DNA from: Selaginella moellendorffii
Taxonomy: Eukaryota; Streptophyta; Lycopodiopsida; Selaginellales; Selaginellaceae
Direction: 5' to 3'
Assembly: GCF_000143415.4 (NCBI RefSeq)
Contig: NW_003314279.1
Coordinates: 124,001 to 188,000 of the forward strand
DNA length: 64,000 nt
Of this stretch, positions 1 to 10,135 are shown piece by piece (positions within the stretch are counted from its first letter, which is position 1; each line of letters opens with the position of its first letter). Below the pieces are notes generated by a model. The model did not search any database and was not told where the DNA came from. It was given only the letters and a program-made list of their open reading frames with translations. Position numbers and translations under genes: made by a program.

Positions 1-292
1 CCAATTCACTCACCGACAACGCGGGCCATGTCGACGGGATTTTTGCGGTGGTATCCTCCCAACGCGAGCGTGCCTCGGCCCTCGCATTGCTCGCATGCCA
101 TCTCTCCATAGCCTACAAGTCTCGGTTTTGAAGGTGAACTGGCCGGAAATAATTCATACCTTTGCAACATCGGCAGGGGAGTGGAGGATACGCATCACTG
201 AGCGGTTTCACAAATTGCGAGCAAGATTTTTGGTTGCTGCTGCTACAGGACCTGATAGGAACAAGCGACCAGCAGGACCTCAAGCTCTTCAT
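1..292 (-). CDS. DnaJ-type zinc-finger protein, N-terminal part (runs off the left edge)
   Basis: Minus-strand gene entering from the left edge. Exon 1 is 160-292 and starts at the ATG at 290-292. A 47-nt GT-AG intron (113-159) follows, then exon 2 (14-112), with a splice donor at 13 so the gene continues outside the window. The N-terminus is rich in Ser, Arg and Lys and lacks acidic residues, which suggests an organelle transit peptide. The splice joins two cysteine pairs into the pattern CRCCKGYGEMACEQCEGRG, the CxxCxGxG repeat of DnaJ-like zinc fingers. Such small plant proteins usually act in plastid or mitochondrial protein assembly. The exact member cannot be named because the C-terminal part is missing. 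Confidence 0.6.
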
Positions 293-474
293 CAGAAGTC
301 CTCTCTTTCACACGATATTTTTCTCTGTATTAGTTACTTATATGATATAATAGTGGCAAGATTGGAAGTGTTTTAGCGTGCTTACAGCTCTTACACCACA
401 ATTCACACAACAGACCAGTACTAACACAATGTAACAAATGAGAGTGTCTTCCGAAAAACAACTATTTCATAAAA

Positions 475-1600
475 CTAGACGGTCATTGCCTGGAGGAGGG
501 AATACACATTTGGGTACTGCTTCCGAGCAGGATCCCGAATACCATACTTAGGCTCGGCCTGGCATTCGTTTTCCAGTCCGCCGGGTTGTTCCTTGGCCTT
601 TTTCAAGAGTTTCTGCTTCTCTTGGGGAAGGGTCTTAAGTTTCCCCTTGGAAGTTCATGGGTTTCTCGAGTTTGTGCACGGTTGTTCTTGAACTCTAGAC
701 TGTGCCCTTCGCTTCTACATGTACTGCATGAAGATAGTTGGTGCAAAAAGATCCATGGCAAACATAGCCCTTGAGCACAGATGCGGGATCTCTAAGCTTC
801 TCTACCTCCCCTGCGTACCTGTTCTTGGTGTAGTCTCGGATGCATTCAAAGGGCTCAGCTGTCCTGAAGTTAAGCAGGACCATTTCCCAGTCTCTCTTTT
901 CGTCCAGGTACCTCTCCAGGCTTAGTTCTTCGGCTGCAGAGTCTTGTTCATCTCCCGTATCCAGGTTCTGGAAACGTCTCTTGTAGACGACTGGCGGTGT
1001 GATGCCTTCGATGTACTCTTTACAGGCCTTGTCTAGGAAGAACAGGTGCTTGTCAGCATAAAGAGTAACATCCGCTTCACGTTCAGGATGCTGTTGAAGC
1101 ATCTTGCCGAGGAGGGTCTCTTGCAGGTACTCGTCCTGCACATATAAGCAACGTATGGCAGGAGAACTGGGATGTCCTGCGCATCAACAGCTTCAGGCGA
1201 CAAGGCCTTAACGACAAAGTCAGAGTAGCGCTCGAGGGCAGTCATCGGAGTGCGTTCTGAACGATCCCGGCGCAATGCATCTAACTTCTCTTGGCACAGT
1301 AATGTAATCCCCGGCCGCTCTCCTGTCCAACAAGAATTCGGCAACGTCCGCGGGAGAAGAGATGTCTAGAATCGTCTCAATGACGTCTTCGTCAGCGTCG
1401 CAGAATGTAAAAATAAGAAACTCTCGATCCTGGCGTCGGAGATCCTGCTGAGCATCGAAGTGCCAGATGCAAATTATCCTCTCATGCTTAGATAAGCGGC
1501 AAATGAGCTCAATCGCAAGCGCGCGCAGGAGGTAGCTCTTGCTGCGTCTTCTTCCTGTTCGAAGGCAATCTTCTTGAGGAGGGAACCATACTGTTCTTTT
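475..1600 (-). pseudogene. Decayed gene of an unrecognised family
   Basis: Several long minus-strand reading frames line up as one protein but need frame changes near 1300, near 1141 and near 700. The 5' part holds GRRRSKSYLLRALAIEL, which resembles a damaged P-loop (GxxxxGKS). The middle is acidic, with blocks such as LERYLDEKRDWEMVLLNF. The last part is lysine-rich (KTLPQEKQKLLKKAKEQPG) and ends at a stop at 475-477. I do not recognise the family. A short copy of the last part lies inverted at 4569-4712. The frame breaks could hide introns, but no short GT-AG intron resolves the one near 1141. Confidence 0.4.
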
Positions 1601-1712
1601 TCTTGTCAGGTGGTGTTCACAAAGAGCCGGCAGAAGGCCATCGATTCGAAGCTGGGAAGGCTGAACGTGTCACAAGCTTTCGTAACGGTCATTGGACTTC
1701 AATCGCTTCGTT

Positions 1713-3717
1713 CTAGGTTACAATGGTGTTCATTTGTTCTTGGGTTTCTTCGTCAACCTTTACTGCGTCCTCGTACTTTATTTCTTCCCATGAACAGGAG
1801 AATCTCCACACCGACACACAGTTCTCCAGCTCTGTGGCATCAAACTATACCATCAGCAATGCGATAGATAGATGGTTTTGGAAGTAATTGCCTGTTAGAA
1901 TCTGCGGTGGCTCTTCGTCATCGTCTTTGTCCTCGCTAGTACTAAACCTCCGAGCGCCAGAAGTTGAAGCAGCCAGGGGAAGTGTGGGATGGAAGGAAAA
2001 CCCATTGATGGTATCTGATTGTAAGCGAAAGTGAGGGAAAGAATAGAACTTTTTGGTTTTGTACCTGAGGCTGCGTGAATACTGGCAGTGAATTCACCAG
2101 TTCGAAGATCATAGAAACGAATATCACCGCCCTGCTTGGTTGCACCTAGTGAGCACTGAATAAAAAAGAAGAAGATAACTCAACCTCGCCTCCTGTGCCG
2201 AGGTGTTGAGCATATGGTTCAATGTCAAACGCTATCCTCTGGTTCGTGTTAGTAACAGCTCTTTCAAGTCTGCGCATAAAGCACAAGCTAAGTAATCTAG
2301 CGACTAGAAAATTCAGTTGAGGCATACTTGTACACTAAACTCGTTGTATACCGAACGTCCCAGCAGCATATCGATGGATCCTGGATCGAAGCACCATAAT
2401 GAGGATAGCCAACAGAAGGAGAGACTTTGAGACCTTTCGAGCCCCGCTGTAGAGATAGTTGCCGTCCTTGGAGAACTGAACCTGTTCGAGAAACGAGCTT
2501 AGCAGCGCATAGATAGACTCGAGAGGGAAGAGAAGAACTATACTTGAGTCAGGCCTCCTTCGTGTCCTTGCAGCACATATAGAAGCTCCATGTTACCTTC
2601 GTTGTACACTGCTATGGTTCGATCGTAAGAACCAGCCGCAAGAAGATTTGTCTGGTGTCCGCTAAAAGCTAGGCACGACACAATTCCTGCAAGAGGCCCG
2701 TGACTACTTTTGTTACTCTAGTCGAAAGACGATCACCTGTAATGCCTTCTTTGGAACTCGTGAGTGTAGAGTGCTCTTCGCAGTGACGACCGGGAGTTGA
2801 GGTATCGAAAATTCTGATCTTTTTGTTGTATCCACAAAAGAGCCTGCGAGAGCCTAATGGTCAGGCATGGGCAACCATATCAGAAATCTTCTACCTGTTA
2901 CCCGAAGGATTAAAAGCGACTGACAATGCTGCTGTAACTTCATCCATGGCATTGTAAGCTCTATAGCTGCAGCGGAGCTACAGACAGGTAAAAACACCAA
3001 ATCTCTACTCTGCTAGACGCAAAACTTCAAGCTTACATTACCAGTAGCAGCGTCCCACAGATGAACTGGATGATCCCGAGTTGTAGTCGCGAAAACACAA
3101 GTTGACAGATCTACAAGCAATCAAAAGCCTTAGTAAACAGCAAGCGCAAGAGATTAAGACGAAGAACCTGTGGCGACCATGTGAGGATACCAGCAAAAAT
3201 CGTACACAGTCTCTCCTTCCGACACCGTCAATGATGAGACAAGTGGATCTAGAATCAAGCCGATAACTTTCATGATCCAGGAAAAATTCAAGAATCATAC
3301 CCGTCTTGGCAGCAAGATCATCCAATGCTTCGACTTCCAGAGCGTTTGACGGCCTGGAGCCACAAGTGTTACATTAAAAAACGACCCCACAAAGAGAGGA
3401 ACAAGGAAAAAAACAAGACAAAACTGGACTTACAGATCGAAAATCCTGAGCCTCTTGTCCTCGTTGCACGTCAGAAAGCACGAGCCATCAGGAGACCTGC
3501 AAGAGAATGCAATAGAAATAGCGTAGAACGAGCTATAGAACATAGAAATGCAATGAGAACTTCTTTCTCACCACTTGACACCCTTGAAGAAATTGTTGCC
3601 GCTGCCATCCAGTCGGAACTGGCGATGCAAGTGATAGAGCCTCTGCGGCGGAGGATCGAAATGCACGCGAGGGCACCACAGATACGAATTCGGTGCTGCC
3701 GCCTTCTCTTCTTCCAT
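1713..3717 (-). CDS. WRAP53/TCAB1-type WD40 protein
   Basis: Multi-exon gene on the minus strand. The ATG at 3715-3717 begins MEEEKAAAPNSYLW, and the stop is at 1713-1715. Spliced exons match WRAP53/TCAB1 block by block: FFKGVKWSPDGSCFLT, then ETVYDFCWYPHM, then AYNAMDEVTAALSVAFNPSG, GIVSCLAFSGHQ, LQGHEGGLTQVQFSKDG, SGARKDPSICCWDVRYTT and SFHPTLPLAASTSGARRF. This family forms a WD40 propeller that binds CAB-box RNAs (scaRNAs, telomerase RNA) and carries them to Cajal bodies. Introns are about 50-70 nt. One intron, 1832-1891, appears to be GC-AG; without it the frame meets a TAG. The N-terminal extension is short compared with animal homologues. Confidence 0.85.
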
Positions 3718-4105
3718 GAAAAGCCCTACATAAACCCTAAATAGCACACTCAATCAAATGATCTGGTCAAGACGAATATGAAAATCAAGTCTGGTCAGTG
3801 TTCTTTGTCCTTTTTTATTGGCATTTGGATTTGGAGCATGTCACAAGCTAGAGTCGGAGTCGATCCTAGGGATTGCCATGCGCTTAGAACTAAACACAGA
3901 GCTAATCCCGCCTTTGCCAGGGATCGATCGCGTGACAGCAGACCACTCACTATACTTTATGCAAGTAAGGCTAACACTAATAACAAAGTTTTAGGTAATT
4001 GATTGATGAGTCATCTCAGACTAATTAGGTCTGATTTAGGCTTGGATGATGTGAGTGAAGCATTACAGATAGAGATGATATGACATGTAATTATGCTTAT
4101 GTAGT

Positions 4106-4151
<46 letters not shown>

Positions 4152-4568
4152 GAGATATACAATTATTCTTCGTCGTGTGTGTCTCTCCACTACTCTCAGG
4201 AAATAGCCCAACACAGCTCCTTCCATGGATTGCACACCAGCTAGCATTAGGCAAACTACTGTGCATTGCCCGAGGGAGCCATCATCCAGCTTGCCACATT
4301 CCAAAAGTCTTTCTAATCCTGTCCATAAGGGTTAAAAATTAAAATAATCTACTTTATGACAAGAATATTCAGGGTTTAATTTCTTAAACTTATCTAGTTG
4401 AAATCCTTTAAATAAGGTTTACAGTGATTGAGAAGATTCTATGGGCGCTAAAGACATCATTCAGCGTTCAATGGCAGAAGTTTAGGGTGGAGGGTGCCAT
4501 TTCCAGGATTGCGGTGCAATAGTACACCAGCCACCTCTCATGTACCAGCGTGGCGATCAAGCTAGTGT
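3718..4568. other. Intergenic stretch with a TA microsatellite
   Basis: No convincing gene. It holds an uninterrupted TA dinucleotide run at about 4113-4148 and AT-rich flanks; small frames across the run are artefacts of the repeat. Confidence 0.6.
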
Positions 4569-4712
4569 TAAGACCCTTCCCCACGAGAAGCAGAAACTCT
4601 TGAAAAAGGCCAAGGAACAACCAGGGCATGGCTGGAAAACGAATCCCGGACCGTGCGCAAGTATGGTATTCGGGATCCAGCTCGGAAGCAGTACCCAAAT
4701 GTGCTACTCCCT
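4569..4712 (+). repeat. Inverted partial copy of the 475-1600 pseudogene
   Basis: Reading on the plus strand gives KTLPHEKQKLLKKAKEQPG followed by KYGIRDPARKQYPN in a shifted frame. These are the same residues that the minus strand gives at about 495-636. The two copies lie about 4 kb apart in opposite orientation, so one is a fragment moved by transposition or local rearrangement. Confidence 0.75.
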
Positions 4713-4772
4713 CTACTTCCAATCCACAGATTCTCATTTATTGTAAATTTTATAAGTGAAAACACTAGACAT

Positions 4773-6338
4773 TTAGCCATCGTTCAAGTATATGTCCGCG
4801 TACTTGGTGGTAAGATGGCCCAAATACAACCCCGTATCCATAGGCTTGCCAGTGACCAGCTCCACCAGCTCCTCCGCAGTCTCATACACACTCCCAACGC
4901 TGTGGATCTTATCCCGGAGCCATTCTCTCAGTGGCAACAGCCTTCCCTCTCCAACTTGTTGCCGGAGCTCGCCACCCATATCCCTGTCCGCAGCATCAAA
5001 GATCTGGTACGCATAGATCGCTCCAATCACGTAAGTTGGGAAGTAACCAAAAGCTCCCATCCCCCAGTGCACGTCTTGCAAGCACCCCTCGGCATCATCC
5101 TTTGGAGCAGCGCCAACGTACTCCTCCATCTTGGCCTTCCAAACTCCCGGGATCTCCTGGACGCTCAAGCTGCCGTCAAACAGCCCCTTCTCGATCTCGT
5201 AGCGCAGCAGGACATGCAACGGATACGAGAGCTCGTCGGTGTCCACTCTGATCTGGAAGCCGGGCTTCACCACGTTGATCTGGCGGTAGAAATCCTCGTG
5301 GCTGATCCTCCCCAGCGAGCTCTCCAGCTCAGGAAAGGCCTCTACGACGCCGCGGCTCCAGTAGTGGCTCCAGAACTCGCGGCTCAGTCCCACGGATCTC
5401 TCCCAGAGCAGCGACTGGGATTCGTGGAGTCCCAAGCTCGGGGGCCCGGAGGCTATGAGCCCGTTCTCCGAGGCCTCCAAGTCCCGGCCTTGCTCGTACA
5501 ATCCATGCCCGGCCTCGTGGATCGTCGCTCCAATCCCAAACATCAAGTTGTCCTCGAGGTAGCGAGTGGTGAGGCGCACATCGGTCGGGCTGGAGACGGA
5601 AGTCGTCGAGGGGTGACCGCCAAAGTTGTCCAGCCTGCCATTTTCGAGCTTGAATCCCATCTCCCGGACGACCTTCTCGCCGAGCTTCTTCTGCGAATCC
5701 AGCGGGAACTTGAGCTCGCTCCAGCCTGGGATTGCCACGCTCTTGTTCTCGGCCACCACCTTTCGCAGCAGATCGATGAGCGGCTGCTTGATCGACGAGA
5801 ACATGGCGTCGATCTTCTCGACCGTGGCGCCCCTCTCGAACTTGTCCAGGCAGTAGTCGTAGGGACGCATCTCCGGAGCCACCGCTGCCGCCTCCTCCTT
5901 GAGAGCCTCCAGCCATTCCTCGAGCGCCGGTGCCATGATCTGGAAATCGCTCGTCTCGCGAGCCTTGCTCCACGCATCGTAGCCGGAAGATCGCAGACCC
6001 GCCAATCTCACCTCTAGCTCCGTCGGCATTCTCGTCGCGCGCGTGTAGTCCCTCCTCGCCTCCCTCACAGTCGCGGCCTCCATTGGCGAGAGCACAGCCC
6101 GCAGATCCGGATGCTTGTGGAGCGCATCCATGCAATCCCCCAGCTCCTTGCTCGTCCTGCGCTCGTGGGCAACGAGCGCGAGGGTCTCCATCTGCTTCTT
6201 CCTGGCGCCATGGCCTCCCGCCGCGAGCATTACCTCCTTGTCCCAGAAGAGGAGATTGCCCATTCCTCCCAGAGCCTCGATCTCTCCTAGGCGCTGCTTC
6301 AAGCTCTTCATCGCCTGCGTCGTCGCCTCCATAGCCAT
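4773..6338 (-). CDS. M32 family carboxypeptidase (carboxypeptidase Taq type)
   Basis: Intronless 521-aa gene with an ATG at 6336-6338. M32 enzymes are zinc metallocarboxypeptidases that remove C-terminal residues with broad specificity. The zinc motif HEAGH is at residues 274-278 inside IGATIHEAGHGLYEQG. The second M32 signature, HESQS (residues 305-309), supplies the third ligand region. Further family blocks are DTDELSYPLHVLLRYEIEKG and DVHWGMGAFGYFPTY near the C-terminus. The full length agrees with the roughly 500-aa family norm. No signal or transit peptide is evident, so the enzyme is probably cytosolic. M32 is best known from prokaryotes, protists and algae. The lack of introns among intron-rich neighbours is notable. 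Confidence 0.93.
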   Translation of the reverse strand: MAMEATTQAMKSLKQRLGEIEALGGMGNLLFWDKEVMLAAGGHGARKKQMETLALVAHERRTSKELGDCMDALHKHPDLRAVLSPMEAATVREARRDYTRATRMPTELEVRLAGLRSSGYDAWSKARETSDFQIMAPALEEWLEALKEEAAAVAPEMRPYDYCLDKFERGATVEKIDAMFSSIKQPLIDLLRKVVAENKSVAIPGWSELKFPLDSQKKLGEKVVREMGFKLENGRLDNFGGHPSTTSVSSPTDVRLTTRYLEDNLMFGIGATIHEAGHGLYEQGRDLEASENGLIASGPPSLGLHESQSLLWERSVGLSREFWSHYWSRGVVEAFPELESSLGRISHEDFYRQINVVKPGFQIRVDTDELSYPLHVLLRYEIEKGLFDGSLSVQEIPGVWKAKMEEYVGAAPKDDAEGCLQDVHWGMGAFGYFPTYVIGAIYAYQIFDAADRDMGGELRQQVGEGRLLPLREWLRDKIHSVGSVYETAEELVELVTGKPMDTGLYLGHLTTKYADIYLNDG

Positions 6339-6388
6339 GGCGAATCTAAGAAAATTTCAAAGAACTCAAGAACCCTAAGAAACAGTCA

Positions 6389-7418
6389 ATGGCTACCCAA
6401 TTTACGCTCCTTGCGAGAGGCGCCAATCTAGATTTCAATCCTTGGAAGCCGCCGAATCGCAAGCCCCATCACAAGCAAGTGAGTAGCATTCGTGGCAGCA
6501 TTGGTGGAGGCGCTAGCGGCGGCAGGAGGAGAGTGGAAATTCCATCCAGCCCGCCCGGGCTGGGGAGCTTCAAGCCCCCCAATCTGGGATATGGATCGAG
6601 CAGGGCCAGGGATGAGCAATCGAGGAAGAGCGAGGAAATGGTGGAGAGCATGATGGAGAGCTTGAGGAATGGAATGGGATCGTGGCACACGAGGGCAAAG
6701 ACCATCTGGGAGCTCCAGCAAATGGGATTTACCGCAGGGCAGCTCTACGATGTCGCGCTCGTCACAGCACACTTGCAAACCGCCATGGTAGTCGCCTCGA
6801 AAGTAAGAAAAAACTCCCCATCTTTGTTTCTCTTGTTACGTTCTAGTTCTCGTGGATCACCGCATATGCCCAGAACAGGCATTTGTTTGATAGTTTTCTT
6901 TCATTGGTCTAAACTCTTTTTTCCATTGATACAGGTGTATGACTCTCTTGTTCTAGCGCAAGCTTCGAGCGAGCTTTTATCTGCCTTGGAAAGCAACGAG
7001 ATGCACGTATGCAGTCTCTACGAGCTCAGAATTTTGTCAAGCAAGCAGCGCAAGGTACATGAATCTCTTTGGTTTTCTCATTTCTCCTTTCCCTGCGAGT
7101 ATAGGCAGCGGCCGAATATGTAGTCGAAAAGGGGCTGGATACGAAAGGTGCCGAAGAACTTGCTCGAGCGATCAAGCAGCACGAACGGCGGGCCGAGCTT
7201 CGTGAGGTGCTAGCACAAGTTTACGTGACATTGCTGCTGATACTTCTATGCAGGGCTTTAGTCCGTTACCCGGTGACTGCCTCGCGTTGATGCACTACAG
7301 AGCCGCGAAGGAGAGCTCACAGGCCGACGAGAAGCAAAGCCTTGCGCAGCGAGCGCTCGAGTTTGCAGTCTCCGAGGCTGCTGTTGAGAAAATCTCCAAG
7401 CTCTTGCAAAACTTGTAA
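6389..7418 (+). CDS. Rubisco accumulation factor 1-like protein, alpha-domain only
   Basis: Four exons: 6389-6802, 6935-7054, 7105-7206 and 7254-7418, joined by GT-AG introns and giving 266 aa. The N-terminus is basic and Ser/Gly-rich, like a plastid transit peptide. Then come a helical block (WHTRAKTIWELQQMGFT), the segment SLYELRILSSKQRKAAAEY, VVEKGLDTKGAEELARAI and LPGDCLALMHYR. These match the alpha-helical domain of RAF1, the chaperone that stabilises RbcL dimers during Rubisco assembly. The linker and C-terminal beta (dimerisation) domain expected in full-length RAF1 (about 430-450 aa) are not seen before the convergent PPR gene. The protein may be a short RAF1 paralogue or an eroded one. 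Confidence 0.6.
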
Positions 7419-7559
7419 GTAACAGGAATGATATGAGGATAGCTCGATTGTGTAATTGCCACCGAAAGGTTGCAAACTCGCCAGGATCTTTAGAACAACA
7501 CAAACACAACACCATCGGTTTCATCCAGCATTGTCTCTCTGGTACAAAAGTTTATTACT

Positions 7560-7690
7560 CGTACGTGAAAGTTTCTTAGGAAAATTCCAACAGGCTTTCC
7601 AAGATCGCTGACGAATCAATGGTTTCTTCCTCGTTGTCAAGCGCTGTTGTGGCGGCTTCGCTGACACCACACGAGAAGCTCTTTGTATAG
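7560..7690 (-). pseudogene. Possible SCPL exon relic
   Basis: The minus strand reads FANYTKSFSCGVSEAA, closely resembling in DNA and protein the segment at about 17240-17340 beside the SCPL pseudogene. It sits just past the end of the PPR gene and has no splice partner. It could also be chance conservation of a short motif. Confidence 0.25.
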
Positions 7691-7766
7691 TTGGCGAAGC
7701 CCATCGATTTTCACGGAGGGATCTTATGCCTTGAGCTTCTTTACTTCAAGATTTGTGGAAGTGCTG

Positions 7767-9368
7767 CTAGACCGTGTAGGTGCTGGCCAGGAGGGCGTAT
7801 GGAGCGGAGTCGTGGCTCTTGAGGTGGATCATGTTGTGCGCTGCTCGAGCGCCTTGATCCACTGCGGCGTGGACCTTGCAAGCCGCGAGGAACGAAGCCC
7901 AGGAGATGTGATCTGGAAAGAATGGCATGGCGTGGATGAGCTCCTCAGCGTCCTCCAGCCTTCCAGCCCTCGCGAGAACATCCACAACGCTGCTGTAGTG
8001 GTCCTTGACGGGCTTCACGCCATGATCCGCCACCATGGACGCAAAACACTCGATCGAATCGCTCACCAGGCCTCCGTCCGCGCACACGCTAAGCACCGCC
8101 ACGAACGATGCCTCGTTGGGTGTGTGGCCCTCGAGGAGCATCGCTGCCAGCATCCCGAAGATCCTCTCGGCGCCGCATTCTGGATCTCCCGGATGATCGG
8201 CAAATGCGGGGAGGATTGCGTTCCAAGCAGCCGAATCGCGGGGCATTTCCATATGAAAGAACATCTCTCGCGCTTCGCTCATTCCTCCAGATTTCACCGC
8301 GGCGCCAAAGAGTGCCGTCCATGCCACGGACGTCTTCTCGGGCATCTGGCTGAAGAGCCTCCTCGCTTCCTGGATATGCCCAATCTGAGCATACGCGCAA
8401 ATCATGGCGTTCCAGGAGGTAAGATCCCGCTGCGGCACACGATCAAACATTTCTCTGGACTGATCTAAGCTTCCAAGCTGCGCTCTAATCTGTGACATCG
8501 TCGTCCAGGATGACATATCTTTGATGGGTATCCGGGCGAACAACGCAGTCGCTTGCTCCAGATCGCTATGGAGTCCAAGCATTGCGTTCCAAGCCACTGT
8601 GTCCCTTTCGGGCATGCTCTCAAAGGTCTCCACGGCAAGATCGCGGCGCTCGTAGAACACGTAGAGACGAAACATGTTCGTGCATGACACAACATCGCGC
8701 TGTGGCATCCGAAGAAAGACTTGGGTGGCGTGGTCCACGTCTCGGCTCCGAGCGAAGCCCTCAAAGAGCACCGTCCAGGAGATCGCATCGCGCTCCGGCA
8801 TTACATCGAAGAGCTCCTTCACTGCCTGGACGTCGTGAGCAGTGGCAGTGATGATCGAGTTCATGGCGACGAGATCCCAGGCGGGCATCACATCGAAGAA
8901 TCCCCGGCAAGCGATGAAATCCTCGCAGCGGTTGTAGCATGCGAGCATGGCGTTCCACGAGACCTCGTTGCGCCGCGGCATTCTCGTGAAGAGAAACTTT
9001 GCCTCGTCAATATGCCCAATGCGGGCATATGCGCTCACCATTGTCGTCCAGGTCACAACGTCCCTCTCCTCAAGAGAATCGAAGGTTTTCCTCGCCTCGG
9101 CAACCCGGCTGTCTTCGCACAAGACGCGTAATAGGATATTCCAGGAGAAGACATTGGGGTCCTGGATCGAGTGAAAGACCTTGATCGCCTCGACAAGATG
9201 CCCAAACCGGGCATACAGTGATAGCAAGAGATTGCACAAGAATGTGCATTGCCGGTGCTTGCTCGCCAGGATGAGATCGTGGATCCCCCGCGCTTCCCTG
9301 TGATTGCCACATCGTCGCACGAGATTTGCGAGGTATCGCTGCTCTTTTCGCGATTGGTCATCACCCAT
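7767..9368 (-). CDS. PLS-class pentatricopeptide repeat protein
   Basis: Intronless. The upstream in-frame TTG is followed by the first ATG at 9366-9368, which I take as the start; about 533 aa. It carries a continuous series of PPR motifs of 31-35 aa with PLS hallmarks, such as RDVVTWTTMVSAYARIGHID, RNEVSWNAMLACYNRCED and RDLTSWNAMICAYAQIGHIQ. Near the end is the usual YSSVVDVLARAGRLEDAEEL block. These proteins bind organellar RNA and commonly specify C-to-U editing sites. The frame ends at APYALLASTYTV, before a complete E or DYW domain, so editing would need a partner deaminase in trans, or the gene is C-terminally truncated. The gene converges with the RAF1-like gene. Confidence 0.88.
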   Translation of the reverse strand: MGDDQSRKEQRYLANLVRRCGNHREARGIHDLILASKHRQCTFLCNLLLSLYARFGHLVEAIKVFHSIQDPNVFSWNILLRVLCEDSRVAEARKTFDSLEERDVVTWTTMVSAYARIGHIDEAKFLFTRMPRRNEVSWNAMLACYNRCEDFIACRGFFDVMPAWDLVAMNSIITATAHDVQAVKELFDVMPERDAISWTVLFEGFARSRDVDHATQVFLRMPQRDVVSCTNMFRLYVFYERRDLAVETFESMPERDTVAWNAMLGLHSDLEQATALFARIPIKDMSSWTTMSQIRAQLGSLDQSREMFDRVPQRDLTSWNAMICAYAQIGHIQEARRLFSQMPEKTSVAWTALFGAAVKSGGMSEAREMFFHMEMPRDSAAWNAILPAFADHPGDPECGAERIFGMLAAMLLEGHTPNEASFVAVLSVCADGGLVSDSIECFASMVADHGVKPVKDHYSSVVDVLARAGRLEDAEELIHAMPFFPDHISWASFLAACKVHAAVDQGARAAHNMIHLKSHDSAPYALLASTYTV

Positions 9369-9608
9369 TGACTGCGATTCGGGGGCTTCCAACTCTTGAG
9401 TTCCTTAGCGCCATGGGTATGGAAAGCTTGAAGCAGCGGTTAGGAGACCAATCCAGTGTTGACCATGAGAATGTCGATGCCAACGTTCGCCCCTGCGAGC
9501 TGGTCCGAGCACAGCGTCTAAAAACCGAAGAGGGTGAGGAAGTTCCACGACACGCGGACTGCTGCAAGCGTTCATAAGTCATAAGTTTGACCTCGCAAAA
9601 TACAAGTT

Positions 9609-9680
9609 GGGGCATTGCGAGAATCGAACTCACGACCTCTCGCACCCAAAGCGAGAATCATACCACTAGACCAAATGCCC
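9609..9680 (-). tRNA. tRNA-Pro (anticodon TGG)
   Basis: A 72-nt cloverleaf on the minus strand. The acceptor GGGCATT pairs with AATGCCC. The D-arm begins GGTCTAGTGG. The anticodon stem CTCGC/GCGAG holds the loop TTTGGGT with anticodon TGG, and the T-arm includes GTTCGATTC. There is no intron. The internal A- and B-box sequences serve as the polymerase III promoter. Confidence 0.95.
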
Positions 9681-10135
9681 TTTACATTAAGGAAAGGAAT
9701 TAACGATTAATAAACGCGGCACTATCATTGTTTGTTCGATGTGATGATCAGTGTCTAGCTCTAAATTTTGAAATGCTGGTGTTCTGAAGGCCATCCAGTG
9801 GGAAAATAATCATTCTGAAGCATGAAAGATCTTCTCAGTCAAATTCGTTAGCAAGCTGGTAGTATTCCAATGGAAACATTCAGGCCTTCATCTTATCATT
9901 TATAGACAAAATGTAACTCAATCTATCAATTTTTACCATATATATATATATATAACTCGAAGGACCTAGACATTGAAGGAAAGGGATTCTGAGTTATGAA
10001 ACAATGCCATCCAGAAGAGGAGGCTGTGAATCGGGATCGCATACATCCTTTAACTTTAGAATGCATAAAAATTAAGCTCAAAGGCAAGATGTCTTCACCC
10101 GACATCCTTGTAGAGAAGTAGCTGATACATATACA
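9681..10135. other. Intergenic stretch with a short TA repeat
   Basis: No gene seen. A short TA run lies at about 9938-9954. The rest is AT-rich spacer and probably 3' flank of the F-box gene. Confidence 0.5.

Noticed and set aside
1832-1891. In-frame TAG suggesting that the WRAP53-like gene is a pseudogene
   Set aside because: A 60-nt GC-AG intron removes it and restores conserved sequence on both sides.
4113-4148. TYR/ILE repeat peptide across the TA microsatellite
   Set aside because: Translation of a dinucleotide repeat; no gene structure around it.
4653-6017. 454-codon plus-strand frame opposite the M32 gene
   Set aside because: Antisense shadow of a GC-rich coding region whose real frame has complete M32 motifs.
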